43,557 nucleotides of DNA from Pseudomonadota bacterium (GTDB lineage: Bacteria > Pseudomonadota > Alphaproteobacteria > Caulobacterales > Aquidulcibacteraceae), in the NCBI GenBank assembly GCA_016195245.1, contig JACQAC010000177.1:1-43557 (forward strand), read 5' to 3'. The stretch's first letter is position 1. Each line of letters begins with the position of its first letter. Shown here piece by piece: positions 33,609 to 41,522 of this stretch. Made by a program: the position numbers and the translations under genes. The notes beneath the pieces are model-generated. The model made no database searches and had not been told where the DNA came from. It was given only the letters and a program-made list of their open reading frames with translations.

Positions 33609-34300
33609 TTTCTGAATTCTTGGCGCTCTTCCAGGTCATCTTGATCGACCTCGCGCTGGCGGGCGACAACGCCATCGCGGTGGGGCTGGCCGCGTCCGCG
33701 CTTCCCCGTGACCAGCAGCGCAGCGCCATCTTCTGGGGCGTTGCGCTCGCGCTTGTCTTACGGATCGCGTTTTCCTTGCTTGCAGTCTTCGGGTTTCAGC
33801 ACATTCCAGGATTGATGCTGGCGGGCGGCTTGCTGCTGTTTTGGGTGGCGTGGCGGATGTGGGCCGATCTGCGGGCGCACCGGCCCGTGGCGGTGCTTGA
33901 TCCGGTTGAAGGCGAGCATGTCGCGGAAGCTGTCGTTTCCGGCGGCAAGAAGCCGAGGACGTTCACTGCGGCGCTTCTCACGATCGTGGTTGCCGACGTC
34001 TCAATGTCGCTTGACAACGTTCTCGCGGTCGCAGGGGTGGCGATCCAGCATCCGATCATTATGGCGTTCGGACTCGTTCTCTCGGTGCTGCTCATGGGCG
34101 TGGCGGCCTCGGTGATCGCGCGCGTGATCGAGCGCTACCAATGGATCGCCATCGTTGGCATTGCCATCATCATCTTCGCCGGTTTGCGCATGGTTTGGCA
34201 CGATGCCTATTGCCTGACAGGTGGCGCAATAATGGAGCTTCCGGGCTTATTCGGCGGAGGTGAGTGCCTAGCTTCACCGCTCTCTACAGCACATCTCTGA
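33605..34300 (+). CDS. TerC-family integral membrane protein, copy 2
   Basis: The 231-residue product parallels its neighbour: LIDLALAGDNAIAVG at the start, AIFWGVALALVLRIAF next, and VSMSLDNVLAVAGVA in the middle. The two proteins clearly arose by duplication and may form a heteromer. An extended C-terminal tail of about 25 residues overlaps, in the opposite strand, the last 17 bases of rluB. Metal export is the likely role. The ATGA overlap with copy 1 shows they are coordinately translated. Confidence 0.88.
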   Translation: MISEFLALFQVILIDLALAGDNAIAVGLAASALPRDQQRSAIFWGVALALVLRIAFSLLAVFGFQHIPGLMLAGGLLLFWVAWRMWADLRAHRPVAVLDPVEGEHVAEAVVSGGKKPRTFTAALLTIVVADVSMSLDNVLAVAGVAIQHPIIMAFGLVLSVLLMGVAASVIARVIERYQWIAIVGIAIIIFAGLRMVWHDAYCLTGGAIMELPGLFGGGECLASPLSTAHL

Positions 34301-35033
34301 GCAGCTTGCGTGGCACTTCCTCGACTTCGCCAGGCTCAAGCGTGCCGAGCTGGAACGGGCCGTAGGACACGCGGATCAGCCGGTTTACCTTGAGTCCCAG
34401 TGCTTCAAGCACGCGCCGCACTTCGCGGTTCTTGCCCTCGCTTAGCGTCAGAGTGATCCAAGTGTTGGCGCCTTGGCCGCGTTCAAGCGTCGCCTCGATG
34501 CCGCGGTAATTCACACCATCGACGCTGATGCCGTCCTTCAAACCATCCAGTTCGGTTTGTGTGATGCGGCCGAAGGCACGGGCGCGATAGCGCCGCAGCC
34601 AGCTGTGCGACGGAAGCTCCAGCCGTCGCGCCAGTTCGCCATCATTGGTCAGCAGCAGCAAGCCTTCAGATGTGAGATCGAGACGGCCGACCGATATGAC
34701 GCGCGGAAGGTTCGGCGGCAGATGCTCGAACACCGTGGGCCGGCCGGCCGGATCGCGATGGGTCGTCACGAGGCCCGTCGGCTTATGGTAGCGCCAAACC
34801 CGCGTCTGCGGCGCAGCGCCCACCGGGCGTCCATCCACTGTTAGTTTGTCGCCTTCCCCGACCTTCACCGCAGGCGTATCGAGCATCTTGCCGTTAAGTT
34901 TGACGCGGCCTTCGGCGATCAGTTTCTCGGCATCGCGCCGCGAGCAAACGCCCGCGCGCGCGAGCACCTTGGCAACGCGTTCGCCATCTGGGTTAGAAGG
35001 CGGGCTAGAAGGGGGCGGAGAGGACTTGTCCAT
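34284..35033 (-). CDS. rluB: 23S rRNA pseudouridine synthase RluB-like
   Basis: These enzymes isomerise uridine 2605 (E. coli numbering) in 23S rRNA. The 249-residue product has an S4 RNA-binding domain (ERVAKVLARAGVCSRRDAE, about 18-36) and a catalytic domain with SVGRLDLTSEGLLLLTNDG, where Asp119 is the expected nucleophile, plus the C-terminal LSEGKNREVRR and GLKVNRLIRVSYGPF. The N-terminal 16 residues are Ser/Pro-rich. Its ATG (35033-35031) overlaps the ATG of the divergent ABM gene in a CATG; no good Shine-Dalgarno sequence is seen on this strand. Confidence 0.92.
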   Translation of the reverse strand: MDKSSPPPSSPPSNPDGERVAKVLARAGVCSRRDAEKLIAEGRVKLNGKMLDTPAVKVGEGDKLTVDGRPVGAAPQTRVWRYHKPTGLVTTHRDPAGRPTVFEHLPPNLPRVISVGRLDLTSEGLLLLTNDGELARRLELPSHSWLRRYRARAFGRITQTELDGLKDGISVDGVNYRGIEATLERGQGANTWITLTLSEGKNREVRRVLEALGLKVNRLIRVSYGPFQLGTLEPGEVEEVPRKLLRDVL

Positions 35034-35352
35034 GTTCGCGGTGATCTATCGCTGGCGCGTCATACCAGGGCTGGAAGCGCAATTCGAGGAGGGTTGGCGC
35101 GCCGGCACCGAGCGCATCGCCGCGGAGTTCGGCGGTTGGGGCTCGCGTCTGCACCGGGCCGAAGACGGCACCTTCATCGCTTACGCCCAGTGGCCGGACA
35201 AGGCGACCTGGGAAAAGGCCATGGAAACGCGCATGCATCATTCTGACGATGAGGCGCGCGAAAAGTATCGCGACGCCATCGAATCTGGTTCGTTCGAAAC
35301 TCTGTTCGCCATGCCTGTCGTCTCCGACCTTCTGCAGCATCGTACCGCATGA
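35032..35352 (+). CDS. Antibiotic-biosynthesis-monooxygenase (ABM) domain protein
   Basis: The 106-residue product begins MFAVIYRWRVIPGLEAQFEE and continues through YAQWPDKATWEKAM, the ferredoxin-like alpha/beta pattern of small dimeric ABM/EthD-type proteins. Many such proteins are oxygenases or haem degraders, others are regulators, so no activity is assigned. AGAGGA lies about nine bases upstream, within the rluB 5' coding end. Its TGA overlaps the tadA ATG (ATGA), placing it in one unit with tadA. Confidence 0.78.
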   Translation: MFAVIYRWRVIPGLEAQFEEGWRAGTERIAAEFGGWGSRLHRAEDGTFIAYAQWPDKATWEKAMETRMHHSDDEAREKYRDAIESGSFETLFAMPVVSDLLQHRTA

Positions 35353-35801
35353 GCGACGACGCTCACATGGCCCGCGCCTTGGCGCTTGCATCCGCGGCGG
35401 CGGAGGCAGGCGAAGCGCCAATTGGTTGTGTGATCGTCGACGAGATGGGCGCGGTCATCGCCGAGGGCGCCAACGCGCCCGTCGCGTCGCATGATCCAAC
35501 GGCTCACGCCGAAATCGTCGCGCTGCGCACGGCCGCGTCCAAGCTCAGCAATTATCGCCTCAAACCCAATCTCACGCTCTATGTCACGCTCGAACCCTGC
35601 GCCATGTGTGCCGGGGCCATCAGCCATGCCCGCATCGCGCGCCTCGTCTACGGCGCCAGCGATCCAAAGGGCGGCGCCATCGAGCACGGCCCGCGCGTGT
35701 TTGACCAGCCAACGACCCATTGGAAGCCTGCTATAAGCAACGGCATCCGGTCAGCGGAAAGCGCCACCCTGCTGCGTGAATTCTTCAAGGCGCGGCGCTA
35801 A
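35349..35801 (+). CDS. tadA: tRNA-specific adenosine deaminase
   Basis: TadA converts A34 to inosine in tRNA-Arg(ACG), which is needed to read CGN codons. The 150-residue product has the zinc-binding HAE (His53, catalytic Glu55) and PCAMC (Cys84, Cys87) motifs, with GEAPIGCVIV and YVTLEPCAMCAGAISHARI around them. A C-terminal helical tail ends KARR. It is coupled to the ABM gene. Closeness to rluB is common in related genomes. The generic cytidine/adenosine deaminase fold leaves a small chance of another substrate. Confidence 0.92.
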   Translation: MSDDAHMARALALASAAAEAGEAPIGCVIVDEMGAVIAEGANAPVASHDPTAHAEIVALRTAASKLSNYRLKPNLTLYVTLEPCAMCAGAISHARIARLVYGASDPKGGAIEHGPRVFDQPTTHWKPAISNGIRSAESATLLREFFKARR

Positions 35802-35850
35802 CCACATTCTCGGCTGACGGCTCGCGGGCAAACAGGTAAAGTTGGCGCCG

Positions 35851-37713
35851 ATGCAGCGTAAACTCACCGTCATCCTCTCGGCCGACATCGTCGGCTATAG
35901 CGCGTTAATGGAGCGAGACGAGAGCGGCACGCTGGCGCGGTTGAAGGAAAATCGAAAATCGCTGTTCGATCCACGCGTCGCCTCTCAAGGGGGACGTACG
36001 TTCAAGGTGATGGGCGACGGCGTGCTGGTGGAGCTCCCTAGCGCGAGCTCCGCCGTGACGTGCGCGCTTGATATCCAGGATGCGATGGAAGTGGCGGAAG
36101 CGCATCGCCCTGAGACCGACAGGCTTCGTTATCGGATCGGCATCAATCTCGGCGACGTAATCGTTGAGGGCGACGACATGTACGGCGAGGGCGTCAATGT
36201 TGCGGCCCGCCTGCAGGCGTTGGCGGAGGCCGGCGGCATTGCTGTATCTCGCAATGTTCGGGATCAGGTGGCGGGCAAGGTGGCGGCGGAGTTCGACGAT
36301 CTGGGTCCGCAGACAGTGAAGAACATCGAGACTCCGGTGCATGTCTTCGCGGTGCGGCCAAAGACTCTTGGCGTAACAACGGCGGCGGCGGACAAGCAGC
36401 AAAAAATGTCAATCTGTGTTCTGCCTTTCGTCAACATGAGCGGCGACAGCGAACAGGAATACTTCTCCGACGGCATCAGCGAGGACATCATCACCGACCT
36501 TTCGAAGGTGTCGGCGCTTTGGGTGGCGGCTCGCAATACGAGTTTCACGTTCAAGGGCAAACCGGTCGACGTGCAGCAAGTGACGCGCAATCTGAAGGTC
36601 AGCCATGTCCTGGAAGGCAGCGTGCGCAAAGCGCGTGGGCGCGTGCGCATCACGGCGCAATTGATCGACTCCACGGGCGGCCATGTCTGGGCTGAACGGT
36701 GGGACCGTGATCTGAACGATATTTTCGCGCTGCAGGATGAAATTTCCGAAGCGATCGTGAAGGCTCTGAAGCTAAAGCTCCTGCCTGAAGAAAAGCGGGC
36801 GATCGAGCGGCGCGGCACAAGCAACGCCGAAGCTTATGAGCTCTTCCTGCTGGCTCGCCAGTTCGAGCGCACCGGCAGCGAACGAATGAAGCCATTGATT
36901 GTGCGCATCTGCGAGCGGGCGCTGGAATTGGATCCGTCCTTCGCACGCAGCTGGGCGCTGATGTCGATGGCGAAAGCAGAGTTGTCGCAGCGCGGCATAA
37001 GCGGCTTCACCATGAATGATGCGCAAGAGGCGGCGGAGCGCGCGGTGAGCCTGGCGCCCGATCTGGCGGAAGGGTACGCGGCCTTGGCGGAAGCGCTTGG
37101 GCGCGGTCCGGAGATGAATCTTGCGGAGGGCGAAGCGGCGATCGAGACGGCCTTGAAGCTCGACCCACAATGTTACGATGCGCACGTTTTCGCTGGTTAC
37201 ATCGCGCTGGGCCAGCGACGCTATCACGACAGTCTGCGCCACCTTGAAACCGCTATTGCACTTGATGCGGACGCCTATCGGCCTGCCGGCATGGTGGTGC
37301 AAGTGTACGAGGCGTTGGGCGATAGGGCGGGCGCGCTTGCGGCGGCGCGCCGCTTGCGCGAGCGCTGCGAGCGACTGTTGCGCCTTGAACCCGATCACAG
37401 CGGCGCCTTGGGCTTTTTCGTCAATGCTCTGGCTGACCTTGGCGAAGTGGATCGCGCCCGGGAATGGACCAAACGCGCAGTGCTGTTCGACCCCGACAAC
37501 ATGCGCCTGCATTACAATCTCGCTTGTGGGATGGTGAAGGTGGATGCTGACTTCGCGTGCGAACTTCTGGAAAGAATCCTGCCGCGGATGACGCTCGGTT
37601 GGCTCAGATGGATGGATATAGATAACAGCCTCGATCCGATCCGGACCTATCCTCGCTTCAAAGCGATCTACGCGGACGTCCAGACGCGTTTGGCTGCTGA
37701 AACGGAGCGCTAG
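35851..37713 (+). CDS. Class III nucleotide cyclase fused to a TolB-like domain and TPRs
   Basis: The 620-residue protein has three parts. Residues 1-170 are a class III adenylate/guanylate cyclase domain keeping the metal Asp12 (SADIVGYS) and Asp56 (MGDG), a Lys52 for base recognition, and Asn116/Arg120 in GEGVNVAAR, so it appears active. Residues 185-300 are a TolB/FlgO-like domain (VLPFVNMSGDSEQEYFSDG, then SHVLEGSVRK). About 310-620 are TPR repeats. No membrane segment is seen. An in-frame TTG at 35842 could be used instead. It would make cyclic AMP or GMP in response to protein binding; the signal is unknown. Confidence 0.9.
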   Translation: MQRKLTVILSADIVGYSALMERDESGTLARLKENRKSLFDPRVASQGGRTFKVMGDGVLVELPSASSAVTCALDIQDAMEVAEAHRPETDRLRYRIGINLGDVIVEGDDMYGEGVNVAARLQALAEAGGIAVSRNVRDQVAGKVAAEFDDLGPQTVKNIETPVHVFAVRPKTLGVTTAAADKQQKMSICVLPFVNMSGDSEQEYFSDGISEDIITDLSKVSALWVAARNTSFTFKGKPVDVQQVTRNLKVSHVLEGSVRKARGRVRITAQLIDSTGGHVWAERWDRDLNDIFALQDEISEAIVKALKLKLLPEEKRAIERRGTSNAEAYELFLLARQFERTGSERMKPLIVRICERALELDPSFARSWALMSMAKAELSQRGISGFTMNDAQEAAERAVSLAPDLAEGYAALAEALGRGPEMNLAEGEAAIETALKLDPQCYDAHVFAGYIALGQRRYHDSLRHLETAIALDADAYRPAGMVVQVYEALGDRAGALAAARRLRERCERLLRLEPDHSGALGFFVNALADLGEVDRAREWTKRAVLFDPDNMRLHYNLACGMVKVDADFACELLERILPRMTLGWLRWMDIDNSLDPIRTYPRFKAIYADVQTRLAAETER

Positions 37714-37755
37714 GCGAGGATAGAGTTTTGTTGTCGATGAGCGCTGAGAAGGCCC

Positions 37756-38196
37756 ATGACCCTGACTGAAATTCAAACGCTCTATTTCGATGATCTCCAT
37801 GTCGGCATGCGTGAAACCTACTCGCGCCATGTTACCGCAGAGGACGTGGCCGCTTTCGCCGAGGTCAGCGGCGATCGCAATCCGATCCACCTCTCCGATG
37901 AGTTCGCCGCCCAGACTCCGTTTAAGACCCGCATCGCACACGGCATTTACACCGCGAGCCTGATTTCCGCCGTCATCGGTACGCGCCTGCCTGGCCCTGG
38001 AGCGATCTACATGACACAATCGCTCAAGTTTCTCGCACCGGTTCGAATCGGCGACACGGTGGACGCGATAGTCGAGATTAGGGAACTCAGCGAGAAAGGC
38101 CGGCGCGCCATGCTGTCATGTGTCTGCAAAGTCGGTGACACCGTGGTGATGGAGGGCGAAGCGATGGTGAAAGTTCCCGCGCGGCCCCCTTCATAA
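37756..38196 (+). CDS. MaoC-family (R)-specific enoyl-CoA hydratase-like protein
   Basis: The 146-residue protein is a single hot-dog-fold MaoC domain. The hydratase motif GDRNPIHL supplies Asp40 and His45, followed by HGIYTASLISAVIGTRLPGPG and FLAPVRIGDTV. Related PhaJ enzymes hydrate trans-2-enoyl-CoA to (R)-3-hydroxyacyl-CoA, feeding polyhydroxyalkanoate or fatty-acid metabolism. The stop codon abuts that of the convergent ribF gene (TCATAA at 38191-38196). Whether the physiological role is polymer synthesis cannot be told here. Confidence 0.88.
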   Translation: MTLTEIQTLYFDDLHVGMRETYSRHVTAEDVAAFAEVSGDRNPIHLSDEFAAQTPFKTRIAHGIYTASLISAVIGTRLPGPGAIYMTQSLKFLAPVRIGDTVDAIVEIRELSEKGRRAMLSCVCKVGDTVVMEGEAMVKVPARPPS

Positions 38197-39117
38197 GCCA
38201 CGGAGCAGCGCGCGCGCGGCAGAAGCGTCTTCAGCGATCTGACGCGTCAGAATTTCCGCCGTTTCGAATTTCGCTTCGTCGCGCAAGAAGGCGATCAACT
38301 CGACCTCGATAATCTTGCCGTAGAGGTCTGCGTCAAAGTCGAAGACGTGCGCTTCGAGCATCGGTTCGGGCAGCGTTCCGACCGTCGGGTTGACGCCAAC
38401 GTTGGCCACACCGTCGAAAAGGAGGCCGTCGATCGCCACTTGCACGGCATAGACACCGAGCCGTGGCCGCAAATAGTCGCCAAGCGCTACGTTGGCGGTT
38501 GCAAAACCAAAGCCGCGCCCACGCTGGAAACCTCGCTGCACCACGCCTTCGATTGCCCATGGTCGCCCCAATAGTGCGTTTGCGCGATCGAGCGCGCCTG
38601 TCGCAATCGCTTCTCGGATGGCCGACGAGGAAATCTTCGCGCCATCGCCCACCGGCGACACCACCTCCACACTGAACCCCAGTGATGTCCCGAGGCGCGC
38701 CAGGCTCTTCGCATCCCCCATGCGTCCGCGTCCGAAGCGAAAATCTGCGCCGACGCTGACATGCGCCACGCTCAGGCGCTTGACCAAGACCGTTCGCGCA
38801 AATTCTTCATCGCTGAGCTGCGACAGCGCGCGGTCGAACTTGATTTCATAAAGGTGTTGCGCACTCAACACGGCCAACGCCCGCGCCCGTTGTTCGTTTG
38901 TCTGCAAACGGAAAGGCGGCGCGTCAGGCTGAAACAGCCGTCGCGGATGCGGCTCGAATACGGCGATCCCGAGCGGCGCGTTCTTGGCTCCCGCGGCAGC
39001 ACGCGCAGAGGCGATCACTGCTTGATGCCCCAGGTGAACCCCGTCGAAATTTCCGAGCGCGATCGCCGCCCCGCGGGCGTCAGCGTCTATTAACTCTCCG
39101 GCCGCGTGACGCTGCAT
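38191..39117 (-). CDS. ribF: Bifunctional riboflavin kinase/FAD synthetase
   Basis: RibF makes FMN and then FAD from riboflavin. The 308-residue length is normal. The N-terminal FAD synthetase half has LGNFDGVHLGHQAV near 22-35, GADFRFGRGRMGD in the middle and SSSAIREAI. The C-terminal kinase half has GRGFGFATANVAL and a VNPTVGTLPEPMLEAHVFDF segment. No FMN riboswitch is visible in its upstream region (39118-39376). It is divergent from the CheY-like gene across 259 bases. Confidence 0.95.
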   Translation of the reverse strand: MQRHAAGELIDADARGAAIALGNFDGVHLGHQAVIASARAAAGAKNAPLGIAVFEPHPRRLFQPDAPPFRLQTNEQRARALAVLSAQHLYEIKFDRALSQLSDEEFARTVLVKRLSVAHVSVGADFRFGRGRMGDAKSLARLGTSLGFSVEVVSPVGDGAKISSSAIREAIATGALDRANALLGRPWAIEGVVQRGFQRGRGFGFATANVALGDYLRPRLGVYAVQVAIDGLLFDGVANVGVNPTVGTLPEPMLEAHVFDFDADLYGKIIEVELIAFLRDEAKFETAEILTRQIAEDASAARALLRGL

Positions 39118-39214
39118 TCGTTCACAACACCTTACTGCTTCATGGCGAAATGCGCGCCATGTGTTGCCAAAGCGTGAGCGCCGACAACTTCTCCGAGCGG
39201 GCGTTCACTCATGC

Positions 39215-39331
39215 TTAAAAGCTGTTTTACCGAAAATTCTCAGCTCTTTGCTATCCGTATCTGTCACAACACGGCGCAATAACCGCCGGTAACGTCTTGC
39301 TGCCGGGTCGTCGCATCCCGATCCGGCAGCA
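39215..39331 (+). promoter_or_regulatory. Upstream region of the CheY-like gene: CtrA-like box and long hairpin
   Basis: TTAA (39215-39218), seven bases, then TTTA (39226-39229) is one base off the CtrA recognition pattern TTAA-N7-TTAA and also lies in a small dyad TAAAA-GCTG-TTTTA. Downstream, TGCTGCCGG (39298-39306) pairs with CCGGCAGCA (39323-39331), extendable by GTCG/CGAT to 13 pairs with one G-T pair. The hairpin lies 45 bases before the ATG. Confidence 0.4.
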
Positions 39332-39376
39332 GGCCGTCACCCCGAAAGCGCTGGAAGGTTTGGGGAGAGAACGCCT

Positions 39377-39739
39377 ATGGCTGTATCGAAGTCAGCGCCA
39401 ATTCTGATCGTGGATGACTACAACACCATGATCCGCATCATGCGCAATCTGCTTCGCCAGCTCGGCTTCTCCAACATCGACGAAGCTTCCGATGGCCGCA
39501 CCGCCCTCGCCAAGATGAAGTCCAAGGATTATGCGCTGGTCATTTCCGACTGGGGTATGGAGCCGATGACCGGTGTCGAGCTGCTCGAACAAGTGCGTGC
39601 CGACGATCGCATGCGCGCTACGCCGTTCTTGATGGTCGCCAACGATAATGATGACGCGCTCGACGCCGATTGCATCGTCAAGCCATTCAACGCCCAGGCC
39701 TTGAAGACTAAGCTGGTGTCGGTTCTCGGCGCGTTCTGA
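39377..39739 (+). CDS. CheY-like single-domain response regulator with shortened alpha-4 region
   Basis: The 120-residue protein is only a receiver domain: acidic pair Asp13/Asp14 (IVDDYN), phosphorylation site Asp58 in ISDWGMEPMTG, and conserved Lys102 in VKPF. The usual Thr/Ser switch residue is Ala88 (FLMVAND), and only 14 residues separate it from Lys102, about eight fewer than in CheY, so helix alpha-4 is very short. It has no output domain, so it would act by binding a partner. GGGGAGAG precedes the ATG. The stop abuts the SDR stop (TGATCA at 39737-39742). Confidence 0.88.
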   Translation: MAVSKSAPILIVDDYNTMIRIMRNLLRQLGFSNIDEASDGRTALAKMKSKDYALVISDWGMEPMTGVELLEQVRADDRMRATPFLMVANDNDDALDADCIVKPFNAQALKTKLVSVLGAF

Positions 39740-40510
39740 TCAAACGACGGTCTGTCCACCATCGATCACGAATGTCTGTCCCGTCGTGAACGCGCCGGCG
39801 GGCGCGGCCAAGAACACCGCCATGCCCGCGATCTCGTCCGGATCGCCAATGCGGCGCAGCGGCGCTCGGTCGGTCGAGCGTTTCAGGATTTCAGGATTGT
39901 CCCATAGCGCCTTGGCAAAATCGGTTTTGATGAGGCCCGGCGCGATGGTGTTGACGCGTACGTTGTCGGGGCCAAACTCAGCGGCGAGGTTGCGGGTAAG
40001 CTGCATGTCGGCGGCCTTGGAAATGGCATAGGCGCCGAGCACTTCGGTGCCACGCAAGCCGCCGATCGATGAAATGATGATGATCGAGCCAGATCTGCGC
40101 GCACGCATTTCGGGCGCGACCATTTGAATGAGCCAATGATTGGAGACGATATTGTTCTGCAGAATCTTGTTGAACTGCTCGTCGCTCATATCGCCCATCG
40201 GCCCGAAATAGGGGTTCGAGGCCGCGTTACAGACGAGACAGTCGACCTGTCCGAAGCGCTCGCGCGTTCGATCCACCAGATTCTGAAGGGCCTCTTTCGC
40301 GGCGATATTGGCGGTGATCGTAACGGCGGCTTTGCGCCCGACCGCCGCGTTGATTTCCGCGACCGCCGCATCGCACGCGTCCGCCTTACGTGACGAAACC
40401 ACAACATTTGCGCCATGCTCGGCCATTCGATGCGCGATGGCCTTACCGATGCCCCGCGATGACCCCGTTATGATTGCTGTCTTTCCGGTCAAGTCGAACA
40501 GATTGGCCAT
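39740..40510 (-). CDS. SDR-family oxidoreductase
   Basis: The 256-residue product is a classical short-chain dehydrogenase: GKTAIITGSSRGIGKA at the NAD(P)-binding N-terminus, CNAASNP, an IIIISSIGG strand with the catalytic Ser, and YAISKAA with the Tyr-Lys pair. RVNTIAPGLIKTDF and GQTFVIDGGQTVV close the family pattern. The segment PYFGPMGD and LIKTDFAKALW resemble enzymes annotated as glucose/3-ketoacyl-type dehydrogenases, but the substrate is not clear. It is divergent from the TPR lipoprotein gene. Confidence 0.9.
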   Translation of the reverse strand: MANLFDLTGKTAIITGSSRGIGKAIAHRMAEHGANVVVSSRKADACDAAVAEINAAVGRKAAVTITANIAAKEALQNLVDRTRERFGQVDCLVCNAASNPYFGPMGDMSDEQFNKILQNNIVSNHWLIQMVAPEMRARRSGSIIIISSIGGLRGTEVLGAYAISKAADMQLTRNLAAEFGPDNVRVNTIAPGLIKTDFAKALWDNPEILKRSTDRAPLRRIGDPDEIAGMAVFLAAPAGAFTTGQTFVIDGGQTVV

Positions 40511-40586
40511 CGCGTGCGCTCCTGCTAGTCAGGCACACTAAGCGCGGCTGTACGTTTCGGTCCAGGCTGACGTTGGAGGAGGCAGA

Positions 40587-41522
40587 ATGGTGCGATCGTG
40601 CTTGGCCGTGGCAGTGCTCGTCCTGGTCCTGACCGGGTGCCAACGCGCCGATCCGCTGCTGCGCGCACGCTCCGACTGCGCCAACGACGCGTTGCCCGCG
40701 AGCGCGCAGGCGAACGCCTGCGGCGCCTTAATTGAGGGTGGTAATCTTACCGGTCCCGATCGCGCCAACGCCCTCGCCAATAGCGGCGCGGCCCACGCGC
40801 GCGCTGGCGATACGCGCAGTGCCCTTCAAGATTTCGCATCGTCGCTCGCGCTTGACGATTCCAACCGCCGCGCACTCGAAGGCCGCGCCAACATCCTCAT
40901 CCGCAGCGGTCAGTTCGATGCCGCGGAGCCACTGGTTGAGCGGCTTGTCTCCGGCGGCGCCGGCGCGCGCGCGCACCTGGTGCAAGGCCAGATCGCGGCA
41001 GGGCGTGGCGATTATCAAGCCGCGGTCGAGGCCTTCGACGCCGCGCTTTCGGAAGACGCACATAACGCGGTGGCGCTCGCCGGCCGCGCGCGGATGAAGG
41101 AGGCGCTGGGCGACAATGATGGCGCCATGGCCGATTTTGACTCAGCGATAGGCTTCGATTCTGATCTCGCCGACGCTCGTGCCGGGCGGTGCTGGCTCGC
41201 CATTCAACAGACCCGCGATCCCTCCAATGACGGCCGCGCCCGCCAAGATGCGGAAGCCGCGGTCGCGACTGCGCCGCGTGACTTCAACGCGCAAACGTGC
41301 CTCGGCATTCTGACGCTACGCGCGCATGAATGGGCGGCGGCAAAGCAGGCGTTCGACGTCGCGCTGGAGGTGCGGCCGGGCGATCCCTTGGCGCTTTTCG
41401 GGCGGGGCGTGGCGCGCCGGCGTGCAGGCGATGGCCCTGGGCTCACCGATATGAACCAAGCACGCGACTTCGATCACCATATCGGCGAACGCTTCGATCA
41501 ATTGGGTGTGGTGACGTACTAG
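40587..41522 (+). CDS. TPR lipoprotein
   Basis: The 311-residue product has a lipoprotein signal ending LTGC (Cys18), then a Cys-containing stretch and about six TPR units (for example ALANSGAAHARAGDTRSALQD and YQAAVEAFDAALSEDA). GGAGGAGG lies just before the ATG. It is likely an envelope-anchored scaffold; the partner is unknown. Its TAG stop overlaps the TAG stop of the convergent HAD gene in CTAG (41519-41522). It is the fifth TPR envelope protein of this window and is not clearly paired with any of the other four. Confidence 0.83.
   Translation: MVRSCLAVAVLVLVLTGCQRADPLLRARSDCANDALPASAQANACGALIEGGNLTGPDRANALANSGAAHARAGDTRSALQDFASSLALDDSNRRALEGRANILIRSGQFDAAEPLVERLVSGGAGARAHLVQGQIAAGRGDYQAAVEAFDAALSEDAHNAVALAGRARMKEALGDNDGAMADFDSAIGFDSDLADARAGRCWLAIQQTRDPSNDGRARQDAEAAVATAPRDFNAQTCLGILTLRAHEWAAAKQAFDVALEVRPGDPLALFGRGVARRRAGDGPGLTDMNQARDFDHHIGERFDQLGVVTY

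Noticed and set aside
36772-38019. 415-codon open frame on the minus strand
   Set aside because: It is antisense to the cyclase and MaoC genes, has a basic, low-complexity translation and no recognisable domain.
39118-39376. FMN riboswitch upstream of ribF
   Set aside because: The conserved RFN-element segments are absent on the minus strand; the structure present is better explained as the leader of the divergent receiver gene.
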